From positions 34,925 through 98,924 of the forward strand of contig NZ_LXSL01000017.1 of assembly GCF_001648355.1 (NCBI RefSeq): a stretch of 64,000 nucleotides of DNA, given 5' to 3'. Each line of letters opens with the position of its first letter. Within the stretch, counting starts at the first letter, position 1. Shown piece after piece: positions 54,108 to 63,445 of the stretch. Origin of the DNA: Eikenella longinqua. Its GTDB lineage: Bacteria > Pseudomonadota > Gammaproteobacteria > Burkholderiales > Neisseriaceae. The notes under the pieces are model-generated. The model was not told the DNA's origin, did no database searches, and saw nothing but the letters and a program-made list of their open reading frames with translations. A program made the translations under genes and the position numbers.

Positions 54108-55043
54108 TCAATCGCCCAATGCGGCAGTCAGCTCCGGCACGGCTTCAAACAAATCAGCCACCAAACCGTAGTCGGCAATATTGAAGATGGCGGCTTCCGG
54201 ATCTTTATTGATGGCCACAATCACTTTGCTGTCCTGCATACCGGCGGTGTGCTGGATGGCACCGGAAATGCCGATGGCGATATACAGCTCGGGCGCCACC
54301 ACTTTGCCGGTCTGCCCCACTTGGTAGTCGTTCGGCGCATAGTCGGCATCCACTGCCGCACGGGAAGCACCGATGGCGGCGCCGAGCTTGTCGGCCAAAG
54401 GCAGCAACAAATCGTTGAACTGCTCCACGCTGCCCAAGGCGCGCCCGCCGGCCACCACCACTCGGGCTTGCGTCAGCTCCGGCCGGTCGGACTGCACCAT
54501 CTCTCGGCTGATGAAGCGGCTCAAACCCTGTGCCGGCGTGCTTTCCACCTGCACCACTTCGGCCTGCCCGCCTTCGGCGGCGGCTTCGGCAAACGCAGTG
54601 GTGCGGAAGGTGAGCACCAGTTTGTCGGCATCGCTGCCCACAGTGGCAAAGGCATTGCCGGCGTAAATCGGGCGCACAAAGGTGTGGCCGTCCACGATTT
54701 CGGTTAAATCAGACACCTGCGGGCAATCCAGCAGGGCGGCCACACGCGGCAACAGGTTTTTGCCGAAGGTGCTGGCGGCGGCGGCGATGTAGCGGTAGTC
54801 TGCCGCCAGCTTCACCACCAACGGCGCCAATTCTTCGGCTAGGCCGTCGGCATAATGGGCGGCATCGGCCAGCCATACTTTGCTTACGCCGGCCACCTGT
54901 TTGGCCTGCTCGGCCACCGCGGCCGCGCCGCTGCCGGCCACCAATACATGCACTTTGCCCAGCTTGCTGCCGGCGCTCACGGCGTGCCGCGTGGCGGCAG
55001 CCAGGGTTTTGTTGTCGTGTTCGGCAATAATCAATACGGTCAT
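54108..55043 (-). CDS. etfA: Electron transfer flavoprotein alpha subunit
   Basis: 311 residues. The C-terminal FAD domain has [55 protein letters not shown] and [19 protein letters not shown]. Pairs with EtfB to carry electrons from acyl-CoA and other dehydrogenases to ubiquinone. GAGGAG precedes ATG 55043, 10 bases after the etfB stop, so one operon. Confidence 0.97.
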   Translation of the reverse strand: MTVLIIAEHDNKTLAAATRHAVSAGSKLGKVHVLVAGSGAAAVAEQAKQVAGVSKVWLADAAHYADGLAEELAPLVVKLAADYRYIAAAASTFGKNLLPRVAALLDCPQVSDLTEIVDGHTFVRPIYAGNAFATVGSDADKLVLTFRTTAFAEAAAEGGQAEVVQVESTPAQGLSRFISREMVQSDRPELTQARVVVAGGRALGSVEQFNDLLLPLADKLGAAIGASRAAVDADYAPNDYQVGQTGKVVAPELYIAIGISGAIQHTAGMQDSKVIVAINKDPEAAIFNIADYGLVADLFEAVPELTAALGD

Positions 55044-55053
55044 GGCGCTCTCC

Positions 55054-55803
55054 TCAAATCACCTTGGCTTCGTTTTTCAATTTGGCCACCAGTTCGGCCA
55101 CGCTTTCCACTTTCACGCCGCCGCTGCGCGGTTTGGGCTCGTCCACCCGGCGCTGCTGCAATTTGGGCGCAATATCCACACCCAACTCTTCCACCGTGAG
55201 CTTTTCCAGCGGCTTTTTCTTGGCCTGCATGATGTTGGGCAGCTTCACATAGCGCGGCTCATTCAGGCGCAAATCGGCGCTAACCACCGCCGGCAGCTTC
55301 AAAGCCACGGTTTCCAGGCCGCCGTCCACCTCGCGCACCACCACCACTTCGTTTTCGCCCAGCTCCACCTTGCTGGCAAAAGTGCCCTGCGGCGCATTGA
55401 GCAGGGCGGCCAGCATTTGCGCGGTTTGGTTGGCATCATCGTCGATGGCCTGTTTGCCCAGCAGGATCAGCTGCGGCTGTTCGCGCTCGGCAATCTGGCG
55501 CAGTAGTTTGGCCACGGCCAGCGGCTCCAGGTGCGCATCGGTTTGCACATGGATGGCGCGGTCGCCGCCCATTGCCAGCGCGGTGCGCAGCGTTTCCTCG
55601 CACTGCTTCACGCCCAGCGACACCACCACGATTTCGCTGATTTTGCCCGCCTCTTTCAGGCGCACGGCTTCTTCCACCGCGATTTCGTCAAACGGGTTCA
55701 TCGACATTTTCACATTGCCGATGTCCACATCCGAGCCGTCGGCCTTCACCCGCACCTTCACGTTGTAATCCACCACCCGCTTCACAGCAACCAGTGCTTT
55801 CAT
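55054..55803 (-). CDS. etfB: Electron transfer flavoprotein beta subunit
   Basis: 249 residues. [75 protein letters not shown] (AMP-binding) and a C-terminal recognition region [21 protein letters not shown]. First gene of etfBA, in the usual order. The gap to waaC (55804-55950) holds one DUS at 55897 and GCGAAGC modules. Confidence 0.97.
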   Translation of the reverse strand: MKALVAVKRVVDYNVKVRVKADGSDVDIGNVKMSMNPFDEIAVEEAVRLKEAGKISEIVVVSLGVKQCEETLRTALAMGGDRAIHVQTDAHLEPLAVAKLLRQIAEREQPQLILLGKQAIDDDANQTAQMLAALLNAPQGTFASKVELGENEVVVVREVDGGLETVALKLPAVVSADLRLNEPRYVKLPNIMQAKKKPLEKLTVEELGVDIAPKLQQRRVDEPKPRSGGVKVESVAELVAKLKNEAKVI

Positions 55804-55950
55804 GAAATTTCCTTTTCCTTCTACCTAGTTATTCAATACGGCAAATCAGGCGGATTGTGCCGATTTGCCGGCAATAATGCAAGCCGCCCCCCAAGAGGCT
55901 ACCTGAAAAATATCTTGCGGCGCAAAGCCCGGGTTTCGGCGAAGCTAAAG

Positions 55951-56925
55951 CTAAGCTTCGGCGGCAGCCTGCTCCACCGAGCACACCCGATCCAATACCT
56001 CTTCCACCGCAGGCAAAGCGCCCACGCCGCCCACATTGCGCGCCCAAGCCGACGTTTGCACGCCGGTTTTCACCGGGTCGCTGTCGGTATAGATGCCCAC
56101 CAGCGGCTTATCCAGCGCATTGGCCAGATGCAGCAGGCCCGTGTCCACGCCGATCACGCTGTGCGCCCCGCGCAAAACATAGGCCGCCTGCAACAGGCCG
56201 AGCCGCTCCGCCGGCACTTGCGCCCCGGCCACCTGCCCCGCCAAAGCCAGCGCACGCTGCCGCTCCGCCTCGTTGCCCCACGGCAGCCACACCGCCGCGC
56301 CGTCGGCCGCGTGCAAACGGTTCAGCAGCTCAACCCAATGCTGCTGCGGCCACAATTTGCTGTCGCGGCTGGTGGCATGCAGCGCCACGCGGTAGTTTTC
56401 AGGTAGCCCCTGCACCGCCGCCGCTTCCGGCACGCGCACGCCGAAATTCGGCGCCCCATCAAAACAATAGCCGAACACCTGCGCAAACAGTTCGCGGTTG
56501 CGCCACACCGCATCGCGCCCCTTGGCTACCTGAAAACGCTCGGCATAAAACGCCGCCGCCCAGCCCTCACGCGCGCTGTGTTTGTCCAAACCCTTCACCG
56601 GCGCGCCAGCCCAGCGCGCAAACCACGCGCTTTTTATCAGCCCCTGGCTGTCAAGCACGAAATCGTAGCCGCCGCCGGCCAATTCCTGCTTCAACGCGCG
56701 CATCTGCCGCCGCGTTTCCGCTGCAAACAGCCGCTTGCGCCACTGCCGCCAGCGCATCGGAATCACCTTGCGCACAAAAGGATGCAGCCGCGCAATATCG
56801 GCAAACCCGGCTTCGGCCAGCCAATGCAGCTCCACCTGCGGGCAATGCCGCGCCAAATCCTGCACCGCAGGCAGCGTGTGGATTAAATCGCCCATGCTGG
56901 AAAGGCGCACCAGTAAAATCTTCAT
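55951..56925 (-). CDS. waaC: LPS heptosyltransferase I
   Basis: 324 residues, GT9 GT-B enzyme adding the first heptose to Kdo of the LPS core. MKILLVRLSSMGDLIHTLPAVQDL is the start; DSQGLIKSAWFARW, HATSRDSKLWPQQHW and GAHSVIGVDTGLLHLANAL are conserved. Start 56925; a longer upstream frame overlaps lpxC antisense and is rejected. GLPENYRVAL and FQVAKGRD are DUS-encoded. Divergent from lpxC. Confidence 0.94.
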   Translation of the reverse strand: MKILLVRLSSMGDLIHTLPAVQDLARHCPQVELHWLAEAGFADIARLHPFVRKVIPMRWRQWRKRLFAAETRRQMRALKQELAGGGYDFVLDSQGLIKSAWFARWAGAPVKGLDKHSAREGWAAAFYAERFQVAKGRDAVWRNRELFAQVFGYCFDGAPNFGVRVPEAAAVQGLPENYRVALHATSRDSKLWPQQHWVELLNRLHAADGAAVWLPWGNEAERQRALALAGQVAGAQVPAERLGLLQAAYVLRGAHSVIGVDTGLLHLANALDKPLVGIYTDSDPVKTGVQTSAWARNVGGVGALPAVEEVLDRVCSVEQAAAEA

Positions 56926-56966
56926 TTGCAAATCCGAAGGCCGAGCCGTGTCAAAGCTGCGTATTA

Positions 56967-57007
56967 TATAGCGAACCCGCAGGCTTTCGATACCAAGCCG
57001 CCACGCC
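56967..57007. repeat. Fragment of the Correia-like family
   Basis: TATAGCGAA is followed by CTTTCGATACCAAGC, the same combination as in the left half of the element at 46276. No right end is seen; the next feature is a DUS at 57012. Lies in the waaC-lpxC divergent gap. Confidence 0.45.
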
Positions 57008-57103
57008 CGAAGGCTACCTGAAAAATAGGCCAAGCATGCTCCCGCAAAACAGCAGCACGCCATAAACAAATTCAATCGCAAAAGCAGACGCCATCGCCAG
57101 ATT

Positions 57104-57118
57104 CCCGTATCATACGGG
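57104..57118. promoter_or_regulatory. Short palindrome in front of lpxC
   Basis: CCCGTAT-C-ATACGGG, 7-bp arms with one central base, 22 bases before the lpxC ATG. TATCAT within it could be a -10 box. Operator or promoter role is a guess. Confidence 0.3.
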
Positions 57119-57139
57119 CAAATCCGCCTGGAGTTTGCC

Positions 57140-58057
57140 ATGAAACAACGCACCTTAGCCCAATCCGTGAGCGCCACCGGCGTCGGCCTGCATTCCGGCG
57201 AGCGGGTATTGCTCACCCTGCATCCGGCCGCAGAAAACAGCGGCATCGTGTTCCGCCGCACCGATTTGGCCGGCGAACAAAGCCGCCCCATCCCGCTCGT
57301 GCCCGGCCTCATCAACGACACCCGCCTCTCCTCCACCATCGTTACCGAAGACGGCGTGCGCGTGGGCACCATCGAGCATTTGATGTCTGCCCTTGCCGCC
57401 TACGGCATCGACAACGTGTTGATTGAATTAAATGCGCCCGAAATCCCGATTATGGACGGTTCCAGCCTGCCCTTCCTCTATCTGCTGCAAGACGCCGGCA
57501 TTGTCGACCAACAGGCCGAGAAACGCTTTTTGCGCATTTTGAAGCCCATCGAAGTGCAAGAGCCCGGCAAATGGGTGCGCTTCACCCCCTACGAAGGCTT
57601 CAAAATCAGCCTCACCATCAACTTCGACCACCCCGTGTTCAACCGCAGCAACCCCACCTTCGAAATCGACTTCGCCGGCACCTCCTACGTAGAAGAAATC
57701 GCCCGCGCCCGCACCTTCGGCTTCATGCAGGAAGTGGAAATGATGCGCGCCCACGGCTTAGGCTTGGGCGGCAACTTAAGCAACGCCGTGGTGATCGACG
57801 ACAACGACGTGCTCAACCCCGAAGGCCTGCGCTACCCCGACGAATTCGTGCGCCACAAAATCCTCGATGCCGTGGGCGATTTATACGTGATCGGCGCGCC
57901 CATCATCGGCGCCTTCGAAGGCTACAAATCCGGCCACGCCATCAACAACGCCCTCTTGCGCGCCATCCTCGCCGACCCCGCCAGCTACGAATGGGCCACC
58001 TTCCCCCACGATCAAAACCTGCCCGGCGCCTTCCACGCCCTGCCCGAAGCGGCATAG
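57140..58057 (+). CDS. lpxC: UDP-3-O-acyl-N-acetylglucosamine deacetylase
   Basis: 305 residues, zinc deacetylase, committed step of lipid [11 protein letters not shown] start, [20 protein letters not shown] with zinc ligand His80, [32 protein letters not shown] and [16 protein letters not shown] with the second His and Asp ligands, [14 protein letters not shown] at the end. GGAG before ATG 57140. Monocistronic here, not next to ftsZ. Confidence 0.97.
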   Translation: MKQRTLAQSVSATGVGLHSGERVLLTLHPAAENSGIVFRRTDLAGEQSRPIPLVPGLINDTRLSSTIVTEDGVRVGTIEHLMSALAAYGIDNVLIELNAPEIPIMDGSSLPFLYLLQDAGIVDQQAEKRFLRILKPIEVQEPGKWVRFTPYEGFKISLTINFDHPVFNRSNPTFEIDFAGTSYVEEIARARTFGFMQEVEMMRAHGLGLGGNLSNAVVIDDNDVLNPEGLRYPDEFVRHKILDAVGDLYVIGAPIIGAFEGYKSGHAINNALLRAILADPASYEWATFPHDQNLPGAFHALPEAA

Positions 58058-58070
58058 CGAAAAGCAAAAG

Positions 58071-58101
58071 AAAGGCTACCTGAAAATTTCAGGTAGCCTT
58101 T
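58071..58101. terminator. Convergent DUS terminator, lpxC/nlpD
   Basis: A 15-bp stem (58071-58085 and 58087-58101) with A3/T3 tails, between lpxC and the leftward nlpD-like gene. Confidence 0.75.
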
Positions 58102-58117
58102 ATTCCTGCCCGAAAGA

Positions 58118-59080
58118 CTAGTTCGGAATATATTGCAGCGGATCAACCGGCTGGCCGTTTTTGCGCAGCTCGAAATGCAGCTGCACGCGGGAGCTGTCGC
58201 TGTTGCCCATGGTGGCGATGCTCTGGCCGCGGCGCACGGTTTGGCCTTCGCGCACCAAGAGGCGCTGGTTGTGGCCGTAGGCGGTGAGGTAGGTTTGGTT
58301 GTGCTGCACGATGATGAGGTTGCCATAGCCGCGCAGGCCGGAACCGCTGTACACCACTTTGCCGTCGGCGGCGGCCACCACGGGCTGGCCGGCATTGCCG
58401 CCGATGTTGATGCCTTTTTCACTGCCGCCGAAGCGGGTGAGGATGCTGCCGGCGGTGGGGCGCTGCCAGGTGATGCCAGCGGCGCTGCGGGTGGCGCCGG
58501 ATACGGAAGGCGTGGCGGCAGGCGTGCTCGCGGTGTTGGCAGGCGGCGGGGTGGGAGTGGTGCGCGGCGGGGTGGTGGGCTGCTGGGTGGGCGCGGCAGC
58601 GGCGGGCGCGGTGTAGCCGGCGGGCTTCACACGCAGCACCTGGCCGACGCTGATGTTGTTGTCGACCAGATTATTCCAGGCGCGCAGGTTGTCCTGGCTG
58701 ATGCGGTAGCGCAGGGCGATGTTATACACGGTGTCGCCGCGCACCACAGTATGCTGGGCGGCATTCACGTCCACCGGCGCGTAAGACGGGGTATAGCTGC
58801 CGGCGGGGGCGGCGCTTGGTGCGGGCGGAGTATAGGGAGCGGGGGCGGCTGCCGGCGGGGTGTAGGGCGTGGTCGCGGCGCTTTGGTTGGCGGCAGGCGG
58901 GCTATAGGGCTGGGCGCCGTAGGGGTTGTTGTCGGCAGCGGCAGTGTTGCCGCCGTAGTTGTTGCCGTAGCCGGCGCCGTTGCCGGACACCACGGGGGCG
59001 GGCGGCTGGGTGAGGGTGCAGGCGCCGAGCAAAACGGTGAGCGCGAGGGGGAGGGAGCGGAAGGTAAATAATTGATTCAT
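58118..59080 (-). CDS. nlpD: NlpD-like lipoprotein, LysM plus degenerate M23
   Basis: 320 residues from 59080. Lipobox LLGAC (about Cys20), a long Pro/Ala/Thr/Asn-rich spacer, one LysM domain (HTVVRGDTVYNIALRYRIS to VGQVLRVKPAG, about 130-180), a second Pro/Thr-rich linker, and a C-terminal LytM/M23 domain. The zinc motifs are lost: KGINIGGN replaces H-x-G-x-D and only LHFE remains of HxH, as in NlpD/EnvC activators of amidases AmiA-C. Order surE-pcm-nlpD is conserved in proteobacteria; rpoS, which often follows, is absent. Confidence 0.9.
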   Translation of the reverse strand: MNQLFTFRSLPLALTVLLGACTLTQPPAPVVSGNGAGYGNNYGGNTAAADNNPYGAQPYSPPAANQSAATTPYTPPAAAPAPYTPPAPSAAPAGSYTPSYAPVDVNAAQHTVVRGDTVYNIALRYRISQDNLRAWNNLVDNNISVGQVLRVKPAGYTAPAAAAPTQQPTTPPRTTPTPPPANTASTPAATPSVSGATRSAAGITWQRPTAGSILTRFGGSEKGINIGGNAGQPVVAAADGKVVYSGSGLRGYGNLIIVQHNQTYLTAYGHNQRLLVREGQTVRRGQSIATMGNSDSSRVQLHFELRKNGQPVDPLQYIPN

Positions 59081-59166
59081 GGAAATGCGGCTTTCTGTGC
59101 ACGAAAACAGCGCAATCATAAGCAATCCGTGCGGTTTCACGCAAGGTTGGGCGGCGTATATCGCGG

Positions 59167-59832
59167 TTAAGTTCCGTTAATTAACGGTACAAAGCGGGCT
59201 TCGTGCACGCAGGTTTCCTGAAAGCCGTGGGCGGTTTTCTCGATCAGCCACAGATATTGTTGCCCGCCTTCGTCGAGTGGGATCACCAATCGCCCGCCCA
59301 CGGCGAGCTGCTGCAACAGCGGCAGCGGCACTTCGGCCGGCGCGGCGGTAACCAAAATGCCGTTGAACGGGGCGACTTCAGGTAGCCCCAAATAGCCGTC
59401 GCCGCACACCAGCCGGGCGCCGCCGGGCAGGCGGGCGGCGCGCAGGTTGTGCTTGGCCTGCTCGTGCAGGGCGCGCAGGCGTTCCACCGAATAAATCTGC
59501 TTCAGCCCCACGGCTTGCAGCACGGCGGTTTGGTAGCCGCAGCCGGTGCCGATTTCCAGCACCGGGCCGAAGTTTTCCACCGCCCCGTTGCCGAGCATGA
59601 GCTGGGTCATCACCGCCACGGTGTAGGGCTGGGAGATGGTTTGCCCCAGCCCGAGCGGCAGCGACATATCGTCATAGGCGCGCGAACGCAGGGCTTCTTC
59701 CACAAACACGTGGCGCGGCACGCTGTCCATGGCGGCGAGCACCTCCCGGCGGGTGATGCCCATCCTGCCCAGGCGCTGCACCATATTGTGCCGCCGCCAG
59801 TTGAAACTGCCGCTTCCGTGTGCCACGTTCAT
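59167..59832 (-). CDS. pcm: Protein-L-isoaspartate O-methyltransferase
   Basis: 221 residues. [36 protein letters not shown] and [15 protein letters not shown] (SAM site) are diagnostic. Repairs isoaspartyl residues. Its ATG overlaps the surE stop by four bases. A near-DUS gives GLPEVAPF. Confidence 0.95.
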   Translation of the reverse strand: MNVAHGSGSFNWRRHNMVQRLGRMGITRREVLAAMDSVPRHVFVEEALRSRAYDDMSLPLGLGQTISQPYTVAVMTQLMLGNGAVENFGPVLEIGTGCGYQTAVLQAVGLKQIYSVERLRALHEQAKHNLRAARLPGGARLVCGDGYLGLPEVAPFNGILVTAAPAEVPLPLLQQLAVGGRLVIPLDEGGQQYLWLIEKTAHGFQETCVHEARFVPLINGT

Positions 59833-60584
59833 AGCGCGATGCCCTGCCAGAAACGGGACACGCTGCCCAAGCCGGCATGGTCGGTGAGGTCCACGGAGAG
59901 CGGGGTGATGGTGATGAGGCCGGCTTCGCTTTGGGCGAAATCAATATCTTGCTCGCGGCTGGACACTTCACCGGCGGCGCCGATCCAATACACGGTTTCG
60001 CCGCGCGGGCTGCGGGCGGCTTCCACGCTTTGGTGGTGGTGGCGGCGGCCGAGGCGGGCGACGGCCATGCCTTGGATTTTATCCGGTGGCACGGCGGGGA
60101 TGTTCACGTTCCACAACACGGGCGCGGCAGGCTTGGGCGCGGCAAAAAGATGGGTGAGCAGCCGCCACACGGCCTGTTCGGCGGTATCCCAATAGCGTCC
60201 GCTTTTGTCGTTGAGTGAGAAGGCGATGGCGGGGATGCCGAGCAGATAGGCTTCGGTGGCGGCGGCCACGGTGCCGGAATAGAGGGTGTCGTCGCCCATA
60301 TTGGCGCCGTGGTTGATGCCGGAAAACACCCAGTCGGGCTGGAAATCGGGCAGGCTGTGCAGGGCGAGGTGGATGCAGTCGGTGGGCGTGCCGTCTACGA
60401 AATAGAAGCCGTTGGCGGCTTCCTGGATGCGCAGGGGGCGGTCGAGGGTGAGCGAATTGCTGGCGCCGCTGCGGTTGCGCTCGGGAGCGACCACGCGCAC
60501 GTTGGCAAATTCGGCAGCCACGCGGGCGAGGATGGCGAGGCCTTCGGCTTGATAACCGTCGTCGTTGCTGATGAGGATGTTCAT
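59829..60584 (-). CDS. surE: 5'/3'-nucleotidase SurE
   Basis: 251 residues. Metal-binding [37 protein letters not shown] and [22 protein letters not shown] are complete. Dephosphorylates nucleoside monophosphates and exopolyphosphate in stress. First of surE-pcm-nlpD. Confidence 0.97.
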   Translation of the reverse strand: MNILISNDDGYQAEGLAILARVAAEFANVRVVAPERNRSGASNSLTLDRPLRIQEAANGFYFVDGTPTDCIHLALHSLPDFQPDWVFSGINHGANMGDDTLYSGTVAAATEAYLLGIPAIAFSLNDKSGRYWDTAEQAVWRLLTHLFAAPKPAAPVLWNVNIPAVPPDKIQGMAVARLGRRHHHQSVEAARSPRGETVYWIGAAGEVSSREQDIDFAQSEAGLITITPLSVDLTDHAGLGSVSRFWQGIAL

Positions 60585-60716
60585 GGTGGCTAGTTAGGGG
60601 TTGGGGCTACCTGAAAAATGGTGGGATTAGATTTTCAGGTAGCCTGAAACAGGCAGGAAGGCTACCTGAAAATTATTGATGGCTTGGGCAAGATGTTTTC
60701 AGGTAGCCTCTGGCGT

Positions 60717-61100
60717 TTACAACACGGTGTTGGCGGGCTCGTAGTCGATCACTTCGCGGATTGTGTTTTGCCCGTCCACCAGCACCACTTTGGGCCGGTG
60801 TGCGGCAATTTCCGGCTCGGAGAGCAACACGTAAGACATGATGATCACCACGTCGCCCGGCTGCACCAGCCGCGCCGCCGCGCCGTTGAGGCACACTTCG
60901 CCGCTGCCGCGCTCGCCGGCGATGGCATAGGTTTCCAGCCGCTCGCCGTTGTTGTTGTTCACAATTTGCACTTTTTCGTTTACGCAGATGCCTGCCGCAT
61001 CGAGCAGGTTTAAATCCACGGTGATGCTGCCCACGTAGTTTAAATCGGCGCGGGTAACGGTGGCGCGGTGGATTTTGCCGCCCAGCAAAGTTCGGAACAT
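60717..61100 (-). CDS. panD: Aspartate 1-decarboxylase
   Basis: 127 residues. Pyruvoyl enzyme making beta-alanine for pantothenate; self-cleavage site Gly24-Ser25 in YVGSITVD, with [12 protein letters not shown] and the C-terminal VILVDGQN-like block. Between it and surE are two inverted DUS pairs (60604-60645 and 60659-60709). panC/panB are not adjacent. Confidence 0.97.
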   Translation of the reverse strand: MFRTLLGGKIHRATVTRADLNYVGSITVDLNLLDAAGICVNEKVQIVNNNNGERLETYAIAGERGSGEVCLNGAAARLVQPGDVVIIMSYVLLSEPEIAAHRPKVVLVDGQNTIREVIDYEPANTVL

Positions 61101-61312
61101 GGAATCGTCCTAGCAAAAAACCGGTATTCTACCGCAAACCGGCATGCTGTTCGCAAAGCTTGGATGGCGCTGCGGCACATTCGGGATTGCGGTTTTGTTT
61201 TGGCTTCGCGGAAACTCAGCTTCCTTCGGAAACTCCGTTTAGCTTCGCGGAAACTTGTTTTTCAGGTAGCCTCAAGCGCTGGGCGTAGGCAATTACTTGG
61301 CAAACGTGCCGC

Positions 61313-61813
61313 TTATTGCGCCGCACCATCCGTGCAGCCGCAAGAATTGCCGCCCGCTGCCTGCAGGCTGAGCTGTTTGCGCCGGAGGGCTTTTTCGTGG
61401 CGGCAGCGTTGGCGTTCGGTGCTGATTTGCAGCGGCGGCACGGGCACGGGCCGGCCGTTTTCCATGGCCACCATGGTGAAATAGCAGCTGTTGGTGTGGC
61501 GCACTTGGCCGGTGCGGATGTTTTGCGCTTCCACGCGGATGCCCACTTCCATCGAGGTGCGGCCGGTGTAGTTGATGCAGGCGTAAAACGTCACCAGCTC
61601 GCCCACGTGGATGGGCTCTTTAAATAAAACCTTGTCCACCGAAAGGGTAACGCAATAATGCCCGCTGTAGCGGCTGGCGCAGGAGTAGGCCACTTGGTCG
61701 AGCAGGCGGAGGAGCTCGCCGCCGTGCACGTTGCCGCTGAAATTGGCGCTGTTGGGCATCATCAGCTCCGACATAATGAGCTCGTGGGCGGGAAGCTGGC
61801 GGGTGTGTTCCAT
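61313..61813 (-). CDS. Acyl-CoA thioesterase, YciA-like
   Basis: 166 residues, hot-dog fold. MSELMMPNSANFSGNVHGGELLRLLDQVAYSCASRYSG has the active-site Asn/His/Asp arrangement of YciA/BACH-type enzymes, then YACINYTGRTSMEVGIRVEAQN. Unusually it ends in a Cys/Gly-rich tail (GGNSCGCTDGAAQ) after a basic stretch. The gap to panD (61101-61312) has an inverted DUS at 61261-61272 preceded by three GCTTCGCGGAAACT-type modules. Confidence 0.9.
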   Translation of the reverse strand: MEHTRQLPAHELIMSELMMPNSANFSGNVHGGELLRLLDQVAYSCASRYSGHYCVTLSVDKVLFKEPIHVGELVTFYACINYTGRTSMEVGIRVEAQNIRTGQVRHTNSCYFTMVAMENGRPVPVPPLQISTERQRCRHEKALRRKQLSLQAAGGNSCGCTDGAAQ

Positions 61814-61890
61814 GATGGGTTCCTCGTGATTTGTGATGGGAGTTGCGGATTATTCTAAGCAATAAGGGATGGCAGTTTTATTAAATTTCT

Positions 61891-62805
61891 CTATTTGGCA
61901 GGCAGGTTTGCCGGCACGGGCGTTTTCAGGCGCAGCCAGCCGTTGACTAACAGCAGCAGCAAGCCTGCCCAAATCAGGCCGTAGGTGAGGTAGGCCGATT
62001 CTGCCACCGGCGTTTTCAACACCAGCACTGCGGCCACAAACAGCAGCGCCGGTTCCACATAGCTGAGCATGCCGAACAGGTTCACCGGCAGCATCTGCCC
62101 CGATTTCAGATTCAGCGACATCGACACCGCGCTGGCCAAGCCCAACAGCGGCAACAGCAGCCAATAGCGCGGCTCGCCCAACACCCATGCCAGCATATCC
62201 GAATGCCACAGCAAATAAGCCAGCGCAAAGGGCAGGATCAGCGTGAGATCCAGCGTGAGCCCTTGCAGCGCGGGGATTTTCATCTCGCGGCGGTAGAGGT
62301 AATACAGCGGATACACCAGGCACACCCATAATGTTGTCCACGAAAAAGTCTGCCGCGCCCACAATTCGTGCGCCACGCCCAGCCCGGCCAGGAGCAGCGC
62401 TGCCGTTTGCAGGCCGTTGAGCCGCTCCTTCAGCCAAAACCGCCCGGCCAGCACCATCACCACCGGAAACAGAAAATAGCCCATTGCCACGTTCACGCCC
62501 TCGTTGTTCACCGGCGCCCACATAAACAGCCAAAACTGGCTGGCCACATCCAGCGTGCCCAGCAGAAACAGCAGCCAGCGGCGGCGGCTGTTCAGATGGG
62601 TGCGCACAAAGCGCAGCATCGCCGGCAGGCCGATGAGGCGTAGCGTAATCAGCCACAGCCCCGCCGCCATCACCACCATGCGCAGCGCAAACACATCCGT
62701 GCCGCTGATGGGCTGCATCCAATGGCTGAACAAATACAGCACGCTAAACAGCAATTGCGACAGCAGGCACAGCAGCACGCCTTTGCCGAGGGAAGAAGAG
62801 GGCAT
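61891..62805 (-). CDS. rarD: RarD/EamA-family transporter
   Basis: 304 residues from 62805, ten hydrophobic segments, inner membrane. KGVLLCLLSQLLFSVLYLFSHWMQPISGTDVFALR, QFWLFMWAPVNNEGVNVAMGYFLFPVVMVLAGRFWLKERL and LFGMLSYVEPALLF follow RarD of E. coli (chloramphenicol-sensitive protein). Substrate unknown. The ATG at 62880 would add 25 non-conserved residues. The gap after it in the upstream direction (62806-63070) contains four DUS and no gene. Confidence 0.88.
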   Translation of the reverse strand: MPSSSLGKGVLLCLLSQLLFSVLYLFSHWMQPISGTDVFALRMVVMAAGLWLITLRLIGLPAMLRFVRTHLNSRRRWLLFLLGTLDVASQFWLFMWAPVNNEGVNVAMGYFLFPVVMVLAGRFWLKERLNGLQTAALLLAGLGVAHELWARQTFSWTTLWVCLVYPLYYLYRREMKIPALQGLTLDLTLILPFALAYLLWHSDMLAWVLGEPRYWLLLPLLGLASAVSMSLNLKSGQMLPVNLFGMLSYVEPALLFVAAVLVLKTPVAESAYLTYGLIWAGLLLLLVNGWLRLKTPVPANLPAK

Positions 62806-63075
62806 GGAAACTCCGGGAAGCAGAAAGGGAAACGGCAGATTATAGCGTGTTCGGTTTCCGTTTGGCTTGGCGGAAAGCACGGCAGGGCAGATTTTTCGTT
62901 TTCAGGTAGCCTCCACCCACTTTGGCCACGCCCGCAAAGGCTACCTGAAAAATAAACCTTATTAAAACCAGCAATTCAGCCGAAAGATACGGCTACCTGA
63001 AAACCGCAAGCCAACGCATTCCAGCCGTATTGAAATCTATGTTTTCAGGTAGCCTCCAACGGCGCCACACAAAAA

Positions 63076-63103
63076 ACGGAAGCCGCCCGCAGACAGCTTC
63101 CGT
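63076..63103 (-). terminator. Terminator after the pirin remnant
   Basis: ACGGAAGC (63076-63083) pairs with GCTTCCGT (63096-63103); on the minus strand the stem is followed by a run of T (63071-63075), an intrinsic terminator for the pirin gene that once lay here. Confidence 0.75.
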
Positions 63104-63123
63104 TGGTTTGGCACGGCTTGCCT

Positions 63124-63225
63124 TTAATCAATCCGGCCGAACTTGCCCTCGTTGAAATCGCGCACGGCCTGGCGGATTTCCTCGGCGGTGTTCATCACGA
63201 AATCGGCAGCGGTATTGTTGAACAT
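63124..63225 (-). pseudogene. 3' remnant of a pirin-family gene
   Basis: The last 33 residues, FVMNTAEEIRQAVRDFNEGKFGRID, match the C-terminus of pirin-like proteins (FVMNT-x-EEIRQA). Upstream of about 63225 the homology stops and plus-strand mobile-element sequence begins, so the rest of the gene was lost or displaced. It keeps its terminator. Confidence 0.65.
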
Positions 63226-63445
63226 GACGCAGCTAACCATGCGCCGCGCATTGAAGGAGCTGGAAGACGCAGAGTTTTTGACAGTAAGCAGGCAGGGCGG
63301 CAAGAACCAATGCAGCCTGTACGCCCTAACCTGCTTCCGCATCGACGACTGCGGCCACGACCTGCCGCCCACCAGCCGCGCCCCCGACGACTGGAAGCGT
63401 AGGCACTACGAGCTAAGCCCCATCCCGCCGCTGAAACCGAATTGA
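63224..63445 (+). pseudogene. C-terminal fragment of a phage/plasmid-type HTH protein
   Basis: Reads MTQLTMRRALKELEDAEFLTVSRQGGKNQCSLYALTCFRIDDC and ends at 63445. The ALKELEDAxFL helix pair with a following RQGGK wing and CSLYALTC...DDC resembles small winged-helix proteins found in prophages and plasmids of beta-proteobacteria. The N-terminal half is missing. It abuts the pirin remnant, marking an insertion/deletion junction near 63224. Confidence 0.5.

Noticed and set aside
63107..63125. Sigma-54 type promoter (TGGCACG then TTGC)
   Set aside because: The spacing between the two boxes is two bases too short and no gene on that strand follows at a proper distance.
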